Below the pieces are notes generated by a model. The model was not told where the DNA came from. It ran no database searches and saw only the letters and a list, made by a program, of their open reading frames with translations. Both the position numbers and the translations under genes were made by a program. Shown piece by piece: positions 26,393-39,500 of a stretch of 64,000 nucleotides of DNA (within the stretch, counting starts at the first letter, position 1; each line of letters opens with the position of its first letter). Source of the DNA: Megalonaias nervosa (taxonomy: Eukaryota > Mollusca > Bivalvia > Unionida > Unionidae); NCBI GenBank assembly GCA_016617855.1, contig JAECUM010011172.1, positions 1-64,000 on the forward strand, read 5' to 3'.

Positions 26393-28876
26393 CTCCAGCT
26401 TAAAAGTACTTTACCCCCCAACACACAATCAATGCCAACATGGACAAGGCACTTTATTCCAATGACTGGTGCTAAATCACTAAATAACCAAATAATTTCA
26501 GCACTCAGCAGTGAAAAAGAAATGGTTTTATCTTAGATTCTTATAAATTTTTACTGGTCAGTAGAGTGTGCTTCCCTTCGAAAGGCATTTTTTTTAAAGT
26601 TTCAAAATATAGCTGCTCCTTCTATCACAGCCTAGATACCATTTTATTGTTGTTTTTTTCCCAGACAGAAATACTAGAAAGTGTCAGTGTTGTTATATCA
26701 AGCAACATTGTGGTGGACCAATTGGTGACTTTACTGCAAACCAACTTCTATTCATGTTGACAAATAAGAAACAAAAGCTGAACTTAAGGTTACTGAGGAA
26801 GAAACTGCAATCAATGATGCAAGTGCTGCTTTTAAGAAAAAGGCCACAAATAGAGTTCAGTACTTGATGGAGAATGGAGTAGCAAACAGGTACAAAGTCA
26901 AACAGTAGTTGTTCATTTAGGTGATGTTACTAAATTGTACAAAATATCATACATTTTCTTTTGAAGGATTTCCTGTTAAAAATTTTGCTATAAAAATTGG
27001 TATGCGTATGCATCTGAACAAAAGTCTATATGAGATTGCTCTGATTGCACTACCAATCCAACTGGAGAGGGGATTCATGTTTATAATACAAAGATGCTGA
27101 CAGAGTTTCCTTCAACAGCAGGTAGTTTTAAAAGCCATTCAGTTTGTACACTGACATGTTATGTCAGGTGTAGATAAACATGAAACATAGTTACAGCACT
27201 AATAGCCATTACAGAGCACTGACTATGTTCAGGATTTAAGTATGTGTGTCTTAGGGGTTATCTCATATAGTTCAAATTTTTAATAGTCCTTATCAGTTCT
27301 TTTCTTATTTTACAGGTATCTACCTCTTTGACCCCAAGGCATTAAGATGCATGAAATGGATTTCCTGAAAAATCTGCCAGTTTTAAAAAGATCTTACTTT
27401 AAATTCAGAAATGATGAATCCCTTAAAAACGTCCAGATGAAAAATGTTGAAAGAAAAAAAGGTTTACTGGTTCTATTGTTATTTCTGTTATCTTTGTTTC
27501 AGCAGTTTAAATTACCAGAGTACATGTTCAGAAATGAAAGTTTGCCATTTATAGATGCTATTTATTGATGTTTATGGAATTTCAGATTGAGCATTTGTCA
27601 TTGTTGTACATGTTAATGTCAAACATGTAACTGAAGTACCAACATGTCAATTATCCAGAGCATTCAGTTTTTGAAATAACATTTGCTGCCATGAGCCTGT
27701 TGCTATGATCTAGGTACATGTACTTGTATTTGTGATCTGTAAGATGGCAAATGTGGATTTAGATACAAGGGTTAGGGTCATCATTGCTTGTGTTAGCTCC
27801 ACTTCAGACAGAGTTGTCATGAACAACATATCGAGTTCCAAGTTTGTTGGTTAACTTTACTGGGCCTCAAATTGCATGTGGTCATGCATATTCTTGACAG
27901 ACTTGAATTTCTTAAGTGAAGTTTGGACAATTTATTATCTTTATCCTGTTCAAAATTGGAACACAACATTTTAACAATGATGTAAGAACTCATTTTGGTA
28001 ATATATTTTGAAATAATGAGGTCAAATTTAATGCTGTTTTGAAGTATTGTTTAGACCACTTCCCAGCTATAAATAATAAGGCATACAGAACCATGCATAA
28101 TTTAGTAGAATAGATCAGTATATGGTAACCCTGTCTATCACATTTTTCATCTCCTACAAACAGGAATATAGAGTGGTTGTAGAACAGCATTTAAGTCAGA
28201 GGAGTGACTGTCTATGTTAATAACATTTCAAATGTGCGACATGTTATGCAAAAAGACAAGATATAAAGTAGAATGTAGATATTGTACAATCCTGTATGCA
28301 TGTCATGGTTTTGCAACATACACCTGATCATGTTAAATACTCTTTACACAGCCCTAACAACTTTTATAAGCACCAGTCATCAATCAAATGTGCCAGTTTT
28401 TCACTCTCAGCCAGAAATGCTCATACTTAACAAAGCCTAATGTTGCAACGAAATTTCCATTTTACATGCTGACCAGAAACGTTAATTCTGCCTGACAGCC
28501 AGACTTAGGCTTTTATTTTATATTGAAACACTTTGGCTACCTGTAATCTGGCAATGGACCCAGCCCATGTACTGTGACTAACGTTAACATGATGACTTGA
28601 CTGGAGCTGGTCTGCAAGAGATAGTCCTACAGAAATGCACATTAGAATTAAAACTATAATCTTGAATACAATTAGTGCAATTTATAAACTTTAATTACAG
28701 TTACATATATATACACATCAGGGTTTTCATCATTTTCTGGCATAAGGGTCCACACAGCAATGGATAATCTGATAACTTATTTTGTTGAGATATATGAGCT
28801 GTAAAGACCTTATTACAATCTTGGCTAAAAACATTTTATTTGTTACAAGCTTCAAGTTAAATTCCATGGCCAAATT

Positions 28877-28938
<62 letters not shown>

Positions 28939-30499
28939 AAGGATTTGCTGTAATTTTCCTTTGTTACCAGGTTTAATTGGTTTTGAGTTTGTGTGGTCGA
29001 TCAGAGAAAATAAGCTCAATTATAATATTTTTTTACCTGACATGTTGAAACCAGGTAAACAATGGCAGTTTAATTACCAAAAGCATGATCAACACCTTAT
29101 TCATTAATCATTAATTTAGAAATCTTGCAGACCTGCCAACCCTGATGAGTCCGTCTCAGTAAGGCAGTTGATTTTTCTCCGTAATATTGACCAGTTTTCA
29201 GTAAGGTGTAACAAAATATCAATAACTGCTATTGTAAAGCTGGAAAATGGAAGTAAAAGTTCGACGCAGCGACGATAAACAGTATGTTCAACTGAAAAGT
29301 TTGTAAAGTGCACGTAGACTTTATTTACCACTAGTACAGTGCACAAACTTTAGTTCCAAACCCTATGCAACTCAATGGCTTGTTGCTATCTCTCAACTTG
29401 ACGTTATTCTTGGAAATACTTTTCCCATTTCACATGATGATGGCAATCATATCTCCCGCCACGAGACATACTCAAATTGGCATGTGATGTCCAATAAACG
29501 TAATTGTGTCCTTTCCAGCTTTTATTCACAAGAATCCGAATACTCTTTTTTATTCTTCTGTGTTGATTATTAACACTTTTTTAGAAGCTTCTTTTCCCTT
29601 TCGTCTTAAACATGCATCCCTTTCTGGACGCCATTTAAAAAAAAAAAAAAATTATATAATCAACAGTCTGATCATGCAGACGCTTCGCATGAACAAATAG
29701 GTGCAGTTTAAAGCGTCTGGGGTGCTGCTGTAAAGTTAGCCTGGTTCCCTAATTTTGCTAATTCTAATAAGAAACCCAGATCCATATCAAACACGGATGA
29801 ACCAATTATCCGGAATTTTCGGCAACAATCATTTTCCACAGTTTTTGCCTGTATGCCGCAAGTCCGTATTTTAAGCGTAATTTTCTTAAGACTTACGGCA
29901 AAATCATACGAGTTGGCAGGTCTGAATCTTGGGTTGCTAATTCAGTGCAATTAAAGCATGAAAAGAAAATTTGTTTTGTATGAATAAATGAGTACAGCTC
30001 AGACTGTCACACCTAACTTTCTTTATGAACTTTTGCATGTCATTCAAAAACATGAAAACAAGTCTCAGGTTAATTTTTTAAAAATATGACTATCAACAGT
30101 TTTGATCCATCCAAATAAATAAAGGACAAATTTTCATTTCATTAAGTTAATGAACAGATACGTTCCCATACAAAAGTGATTTTTATGATTCAGCTGGTAC
30201 ATGTACATGTATGTTGACACTTTCAGCAGTGGCTTGTAGGTTTTTTCATGATGACGTATTTTGAAAAATGTCTGAAAATTAAATTACAAATTTAAAAAAT
30301 TTCTCTGAGTAATCATACCAGTATAAATTGTTTACTATATGATGAATAACATCCATGACACAGACATGTACAAAAACTTGTGAAAATTAAACAATAAATT
30401 TTAATATAATCTGGTAATCTTTTCAGAGTTGTAATATTATAAAACAATCCACGTTTTCATTTAATCATTTATAAATCGCATGTGTTTGTGTGTGTGTGT

Positions 30500-30554
<55 letters not shown>

Positions 30555-33500
30555 CCCCAAAAAAATTTTATTGGTGGGTGATATTATTGTTCAATAAATT
30601 CTGTCAGTGGGTGCTGAAAGGCCTTAATCACATCTTAGGGAGGCAACCCAATTTAAAAACTGCCTTCCCCTGGTCCCATGTATGTTTTAATGGAACAGCC
30701 CTCATGCACACAGTGCTGTCCCAAGTGCTACCTGCCTTAAAGCTATTTTCAGAATGGCAAAGTCTCTGCTCAGGGCACTCCCTGTATGACAGATGGCATT
30801 ATTATGTACCCCACATGTACATTTGAGATAATATTTGTAGTATGAGTGAAAAATAGAGCTTGCCAATGCCAAGCCAATGCCTCAAATGCATATGCTGAAT
30901 GTTATTACATGCTTTGTATTAAACACACTGGAGATTTAAGGCAGGGCAGAATGTACCCTAGAGAGGGCAGAATGCCACCTAGTGAAGACAAGTGCAGTGC
31001 CCTTATAAACCAGGGATGGGACAACACCCTGATATTCCTTTTTAATACAAAACAAAGCTGATATAAAACATGAAGACCATGGCTATATGTTTAGCCTACA
31101 GGCAAATGAAAAATGATCCAAAATGTTTTCAAGTTTTGCTTGTCCATGTATATGGGCTTCAGGAAAGAAAAAAACCGTTACTGTTTATCAGTTTATGATA
31201 AATACTACCTCTAATCTAGTGAGGCCACAGTTTACACCATAATGCTGTATTTTGTCAAAGTCAGATGGAATGAATAATACTGCGGACTTGTCATCTTTGC
31301 CAATCTTGATACCTTGTGGTAAACTTCTCTCATACTCATTCCATAGCACCATGGGTCCACCAGCTGAAAATTGACAAATCAGAAAGTTAATGTCTTTTTT
31401 TACATGAATTACACACAAGTTGTCTGAGGATTAAATACCAAATATACTCACCTATAAGTCAAGTCAAACTGCAAACAACTAAGATCAAGATCTGCTCTAG
31501 AATAATGTATCTGCAGATCAGGGTCTATGCTTTTCGTTGTACTGACTACTCCTTAACAAACTCCAAAGACCCATCTAAATCTGTACAGTTTGCAGATGGA
31601 CTGGTCTTATTAGCAAATATATACAGTAGCTCAACTATTTCAAAACTGAAAGAATGACAAATAACATTTACATTTTATAAGTTTTCCTGCTCTTTAGTTA
31701 TTAATGTTGGTAAATATTCAGGAGTTTATGGCTGGACGGTACCTCTAGTGAGTCAACAAAAGTGCATCTCAATGTGGACAAGTTGATACATTTCCTGATC
31801 TTAAATGAATTAGTAATTGTTGCTGTAAAATTTAATACTATCCTAGTTTAACCTATTTAAGTCGATTTCCACTAAGATTTGGGAGAAATCCACAAGATCG
31901 TGAAGACTTCCACTACTCATAGTAGGCACTTAATCCCTTGCCCTCTGTCCACATTAAACACACTGACATGATGTGTGTCCTGCATAAAATGACCTACGGG
32001 CATCCTTGCCTACAATGTCAATTTTATTTATTTTTTTAAGTCTTGTTGCTATTTGCTTTGTTTGTTAATTGAGAATGCAAACGTTTGGATTAGAAAATAT
32101 CTCATCCTTTAATGTTGCAAAGAACTAAGCTGAAAAATCAACTGAATGCATGCAAATCATGTTATGTTTTTTCATTAAAAATCCCCCCCCCTTAATTCTG
32201 AAATATCTACCCCACCAGCTTTTCAAACAGAGGGGAAAATTTCCCCTTTAAATTTTCAACTCTAGAACAGACCCTGATTTCTGCATTTCTAACTGAAATT
32301 GGTCAGCTTGATTTGGTTATCACTAAATTGCACATTAATTCATGATATCTGAACAAGGGTACTGCATTCATCCAGGTACAACATGAACTGTAAAGCATAC
32401 ACCCAGATTTGCCACTGTACAATGTGCCTGCAAATCAGAGACAAAACTGTTCGTAGTTGGCGCATATTAAACATGAACAATGGTACCACATAACCTGGAT
32501 AACACTGCTGAGCCACCCTACCGCACACCCACATACACTTGCAAATAAGACTTCTATGAGCCTGACAACTGACCCTATTGTTTTACCAAGTTAAAGCTAT
32601 GATTCAATGGAACAGCGACAACAGGCCCCATTTTTATTTTACTTAGAGCCATTATTCACTGACACAATGACAACTGACTCCATATTGTTTTATCAAGTTA
32701 AAGCTATGATTCAATGGAACAGCGACAACATTTTTATTTTACTTAGAGCCATTATTCACTGACACAATGACAACTGACTCCATATTCTCAAAATATTTTC
32801 ATCACAAAATTTGTGCTCAAGCTCAAGGTCTCGAATTTCTCATTAAATTATTTAATTATAACAAAATCAGAATGCTGGAACTTATAGTATCTTCTTTGTT
32901 ATAGCACTTCTTGCATCCTAAAATTTCGTTGATGGTGATATACACCAAGTACCAGGGCTCACACATAATGCTAATTTGTTAACCTGAGGACAGTGATTTC
33001 GTTACTAATCTCCTGCAGTGAAAATTTCTGGCTGCTATTATAAAAGTTAACAAATAGTTCTATATCAGAGGTATCAAACAAAACAGAAATGCCATTTTCT
33101 TTCATGGTTAATTGATCTGTTAATTATGCTAACTGAATATGTACCACCATCCTAAACTTGACAAGAAACAATAAATGCCCTCAGCAAAAAAAAGGACATA
33201 TTCTTCCACACATCAAGTTAACATAATAATTGTCAAGAGAGTGGAACTAGCCTGGTACAAGCCACAAACACCAAATTCAATACGAATGATAACAAAAGAT
33301 TAAGGTATCAGGCTAATACTTCCCAATCAGAAAAGGTCACATTGGCAGACTCAATGAATAATATAGAATTTTACCAAACATCATGCTGCAATATTTACAA
33401 CATTGTTAACAAACATTCACTGAACTGTGTGGAAAGATATGATGTTTTTGCAAGGTGCATAGCCATCACTGAAATGTCAGAAATTAAATAACGACAAGAC

Positions 33501-36500
33501 AGAACATAATCATAAATATAATACAGAGAAGACTACAAAAGTAACAAGAATGCTAGGAACAAGCATACAAATGACTTTAGTATGAAACTGTAAAGAATAT
33601 AATGTTGTGCACTGATTTTTCAGAAAAAAAAGTTGAAAAAATTGGGGTATTTTATTTAGTGATGGGTGTAAAAACTTTAACAAATCAATCCTGGAAATAC
33701 ACGAATGATGGTGTTCCTTAACTAACCAGACATCAAGGTTTATAGCTTTAAAAAGAGATGCCATGCACGCAACCGGACCAAGAAACAGAATTTTGGATCA
33801 GTGACATTTAGTCAGGATCTGTGTGTGTGTGTGTGTGTGTGTGCGGGTGTGTGTGGGTGTGTGTGTGTGTTTTGGATTTTTAACATAGCTTTAACAATTT
33901 TTCAGACATATTGCTATGATTCTGCAGTTTGGCAGTTTATAGTGATATCTAGCACTGGGGCATCATGCCGCAGGCATATTGCATGATGTCCCACCCAGTC
34001 ACATTATCCTGACACCAGGCCGACCAGTCCTAACACTAACCTCTTAATGCTGAGTGCCTAGCGAGGCAGCTGCTAGTACCATTTTTATAAGTCTTTGGTA
34101 TGACATGGCCAGGGTTCGAACCCGCAATCTCCTGCATCTGAGGCGGATGCTCTAACCACAAGGCCACCAAAGCATTCAGTCAGGATCTGTAAAAATTGTA
34201 TTATTGAGAACCTGTGGGTTAGTGAAAAAATATCCCAATTTCAAGCCCTTAAGTACCAAATGTGATGTCAGGAATTTTGTGGCCATGAAGTTTAAAAAAC
34301 AGGATTCTAACTATGGCTTCTGAAGTAGACAACACATCAGTGAATCTTTCTTCAAAATTTTATAGGAAGAAGTTACAAATTTTTGGCCATTTTATCTTAC
34401 CTTGGACAACCCTATAAGCTGGAGTAAGTTGTATTAGCATTGTGTCGTCACCACCAAATCTAATGGGTCCCTCACTGAAATGAATTTTGTTGCAACAATC
34501 ATTCATGTTACACATTGTCAGTATGTTTTAATTGAAATTCCAGAAATGCTGGCAGCATTAATCAACTGAAAGCGTCAAGAAATATGTCGCTAACAGAAAA
34601 ATGAAAACAAACAGTATCTCCATTTTGACAGTAACCAACAAAAATACACAAAGAGAGCGGAACCATAAAAAACAGTAAAATTGACAGAACCAACAAAATT
34701 TCAAAGACAGGCAGAGATTCCGCCAGGGTTGCACAATTGTCAGTACATCATACCAATAAGGACAGAAAAAGTCGGTACAAGGCCAAATTTTACTGGTACA
34801 AATGATAATAAGCCAATATAATTAATGCATGGTTTTTTATTTGCATAAAGAATTGAAAATTATGTTGTAAACAACAGAGATGAAAAATGAAATGCATGAA
34901 TTTTTTACCTTTACAGTAGCTGTGCACATACTTGACATCATCATCAATTAACACAACAGTATTGGAAATCCTAGTCCAAGTTTTCTCTGACCCTTCCCAC
35001 CCCATTTTAGATAGTTTTACATTTTTGCTGGGGTGTAGGATGTGAGCCAATTACCTATTGAATTCATTGCCATGGCAGGGTAGCAGCATATGGCAGCCGT
35101 TTAATAGTGGTCCTTTCAAACTTAAATGACCTTACATCGAGCCATACTTGCATGAAATTGATAGAAACATGATTTATATTCTCAAAATTGCTATTATAAT
35201 ATTTGTGGTGTCTTGGATCTGCTGATAAACGAGACAGTGTTGATGAAATATGACCTAGTACTTGCCATCTGCATTGCATGTCACACAACTCAACAAATCT
35301 TGCAACCTACACGTCCATGACATCTGAATTCCACTTGCCAAGTGATAGATTCATCAAGCAGAAAGCACATGTCAATGCAACAAAAACATGTTTTATGCTT
35401 CATGAATCTGACTTTCTCCAGGAGGCAAATTCCAACTTTTCAATTTGCTCCAAAATCCACTCCAACATAAACATTAAACTATCTAAAATGGGACAGGAAG
35501 GGTCAGAGGAAACTTGGATTAGGTAAAACCATTCCACTATTGCCACTGCTAGTCACCAACTTAATCCACACACAACAATTCTCGTTCAGAGTTTGCTTAT
35601 AAAGTAAAATGTTAAGATGTTTACGTGTGCCACATAAAATATTCAAGTGAAAGCCTTTAGCTTTGGTATGGCTTAAAACCTCACATGATTTATGGTCATC
35701 CATAAGCAGAAAGCGGTAAAATCCAAACCAAGTCGGTCACTTGGAAAATAAAACGTGGTTATTAATTTGTTTTGAAAAAAGAAACAAAGAAATTGATTAA
35801 CGTCTATGAAGCAGAAATAGGGGTGCTTTTTTTTATTGCTTTGTGCACCAGCAATTAGTCGCACACAACAGCGCCAGAGGTAGAGTCTGCTTAACTCTTT
35901 GATGGCTTTGGGCATTGTTCTGAAAACAACTACACGATGAAACTGGCTTCTAGGCTTCCTCACTTGAGAAGATGCAGCAGCAATCCAATACTATGTTTCA
36001 GTAATTTGATAACTGTGGGAAGTCCAGCCCTAACTGAGAGTTGTCTATTGTTACACAATCTGGGCAGGCAGAATTATCTGTATGTATATAACATTAAACC
36101 ACCTCAGTCTGTCTAAGAGATAAGCTGACTCTTTCTCTAGTCCTGTATTGTTATTGTCAATCACTGAACAAAATTGGCAGGGATATGGGACTACAATTGC
36201 ATGAAAAGAATAGATCGACACTGATCTGGTGAGACAGTTAACTTTCAAGACTTAAAACACATTTTAGTTTGTCAGTACATGAATAGCAACAGTCTAATTT
36301 TTTCTGGTACAAGGGCATATTTTACCAATAAATCTCCGAAAGACATCAGAATACTGATCTCCATTTTGACAGTAACAAACAAAAATACAAAGACAGTGGA
36401 ACAGTAATTTCCATCTTGACAGTAACCTAAAAATAATCAAAGACAGTGGAACAGTAATCTCCATTCTGACTGTAACCAAACAAAGACATTGAACAGTAAT

Positions 36501-39500
36501 CTTGAAATCAGTGATTAACCTGAAAATGTTTGAATTAATAATTGTATAATTAGTGCAGAATCTAACTGCTAAGCACTATGGCAAAAACAATGTACACACA
36601 AATGCAAATGTTTAATACATTTATTTATCATCATCTAAACCTTAAAAATGACAAACTTGGGCAACTACCAATATTTCAAAGATCTATAGCAATCAACTGT
36701 ACTAAAGAACAAAACTTTATTAATTGCTGAAATAATATTCAAATAAATTCTCAAGAACCTTTAAAAAGATTTATGAAAACATTCTTTTGCATACCTCCAT
36801 CCTTTGTCTTCTGCTACACAATACATGTTCCTTCCCTCAAATGAAATGAGAGTGATGGTTGGTCCATTGTAGGAGGATATGTGATGGGTGAACCTACAAA
36901 GAAAGAATATAAAAACAAGCCAGCAGAATGGTGTTTAACAGCAGTATTAAGACAATTAGTTTATTGAGTGCCTAGGCAAGTAGAGCAAAGTGCCGAAGGG
37001 TTTACTAAGGTACCCAACCCAAGCTGATTTGATGGTAGGATTTGAATTTGCACCCTTGTAGTACAGGATGCTAACCAATGACGATGAGTCACCACAGAAC
37101 CTTACTCAAGTAACACATAGTTGGTATTGATAATGAAGTTACAACCTTCCATGGAGACTGGGGATTCATAATTGGAAATTTTTTTATATATTTTTTTAAA
37201 TTAGAAAATGAGACTTTTTTTGCATTATTTAAATGGCAAGAAAAATACCAATAGAAATCAGATTGTTCTGTTTCTATGTTGACCATTTCACTAGTTTCCC
37301 TTCACTCTGCTCTAATTTCTCTATTTGGAGTTTCACATAAACAATGCAAATTTGTGTTTTGCATATACAGACAGGAAGTAAGATATAGGCCTCACTTTTC
37401 AGGTGACATCATGAATATTTTGTGTAAAAGTTTGTTTTTCTTTATCAAGTTTCTATGAGTACTATACAGGAAGAGTAACAGAGATACCTACACCTTTCTT
37501 GTAACTGTGTAGAATACTTCAGTGTGGGTTTTCTTTTTCATAAAGGAACATAGTCACATGTCAAATAAATGACATAAGCTGATTGCACGATTTGTTCCTC
37601 TTGATTTTTTCTTTGAAGAATGGTAAATATGCCATACTGACCCATTCTTTATCGATAATAATCTGTCATATGCTAGAAACATGATCACTGAGAAGGGCAG
37701 AAAATATTGCTGGTTGTGCACACAAAAATAAAAAACATCCCTATGACTGCAATTGTTACAATATAAATTACCAAAATTTAAAACTACTTGGGTCCAGATC
37801 TGTGATTTAGAACTAATGTTACTGTGTGGAAACAATTTTTCTTCTTTTAGTCCCAGTGACCTTAAGGCTCTTTGGCCTTTCAACACCAAAATCAATCGAC
37901 TTCTTCCTTACCTATGTGCAAACCATCTATTGGTCCAGGTATGTGACATTGAACTAATAATGTCATGATTTTTATTTTTTCAGTAAGTGATTTTGACTGA
38001 CATTTTGACACAGAAATCAATAGAGTTCTTCCTTACCTCACCTGCAAGCTATTCAATTTTGTTACTGTATATAACAGAGAGCAAATTAAGCAGACATTTT
38101 TCTTTCAGTCACTGATCTTGACCTTTGTCCTTTTTACCCTGAAATCAATAGGGTTCTTTTTTACCCCAAGAGCAAGTTATCTGCATGTTTTGTTAACAGT
38201 AGTTGGTGGAGAAATTAAATTATTGTGCAGACACTTTGGTTCTTTTAGTCTGTGACCTTGACCTTTGTCCTTATGACCCCAAAATCAATAGGATTCTTCT
38301 TTACACCAACTGCAAGCCATCTGCAAAGTCTGGTAACAGGTATACAACTCAAGTTATTGTGCATAAACAAAATTGGTAATAGACAGACAGATGGACATTG
38401 TAACATAATACACTCCACCTTATGGCAGGCATACAGAAAATTCTTCTTTATAAATGGGATTGTAATTAATGGACTTTAATTTGTCCATACTTCTGCTTCA
38501 AACTAACATGCTTATGAAGATATCTAAGTTCCCCTGAAAGATCACATATTTTTTTTTTTAATAGCAGCTTCATATGAAGCTTCTACAGCCTATTTCTAGC
38601 ATTGTTTATATATTTCTGGAGGAAACTAAATGCATGTATTTTGAAAATATAAGTATGGACTTGCATGTCTCTAACAGATGTGAGTAGTAGTACTCTCTCT
38701 CTCTCTCTCGGGAATTCTGTAATTCCATATACTGCAAAATCATTTAGCAGGTAATTAAATCTGGAGTTCTTGATGTTCTTTGTTTTGTAATGTTTACACT
38801 GTACACCCATAGATTTAGCCCCTGATTTTTAACCCTTGTCATTCAATATTCAATCCCTTCAACTGTCATTTCCATTGTTTAACTTTAAATTATTTTTTTA
38901 CTTGTGGTTAATTTAAAAGAGTAAAAAATGCACTTTAAATTGTTAATCAATGATATGCTGTTCCATGATCTGCATACCATTCACAACCAACTATCTCTTA
39001 AGGATGGAATTGACACATTTGTTACCAAGGATGCTTATTATATATAATTTACTTTATTTTCATCCGATTTCTGTTGTTATGCCTTCAAAGCTTCCCATGA
39101 TTAGCATTCATGTTTCATCAGCTTTACGACTCAAGATTATAGCCATATTTTGTACCATCTTAAATATATAACATTTTAACATGCAATAAATGTGTTCACA
39201 ATTCTGAATTTTTTGTGACAAAAATAATGATGATAACATCCTAAAAAAATAAATAAAAGCACCTGAATGTTTATTGACAAATTTTAAACTTGCAACTGAG
39301 AAACTTCTAAAAGTTTGCAAGGAGGCAATCTGGAAGTCTTCTAAAGCCCTCTCCATGCTTTCCTCATCCCTACAGCAGTATGTTGAGAGAAACAAAAAAT
39401 CATGTGATTTGTACTGAAAGTTTACAATTATCTACATAGTAGTTCATTATTACAGGCAAAAACACTGTTATTATTACTGACCTATTTAATGACAGTCCAT

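Noticed and set aside
26663..26875. Alternative frame after a strong acceptor (CQCCYIKQHCGGPIGDFTAN...)
   Set aside because: Open in the right phase but less protein-like than the overlapping frame; kept only as an alternative splice option for the nested gene.
33818..34178. Possible real tRNA gene at 34,120-34,175 on the minus strand
   Set aside because: A and B boxes are present, but it continues into a repeated SINE body and two degraded copies share it, so it is a tRNA-derived SINE head.
37554..38479. ORFs of 71-113 aa on both strands
   Set aside because: Generated by the family O tandem repeat; no splice sites.
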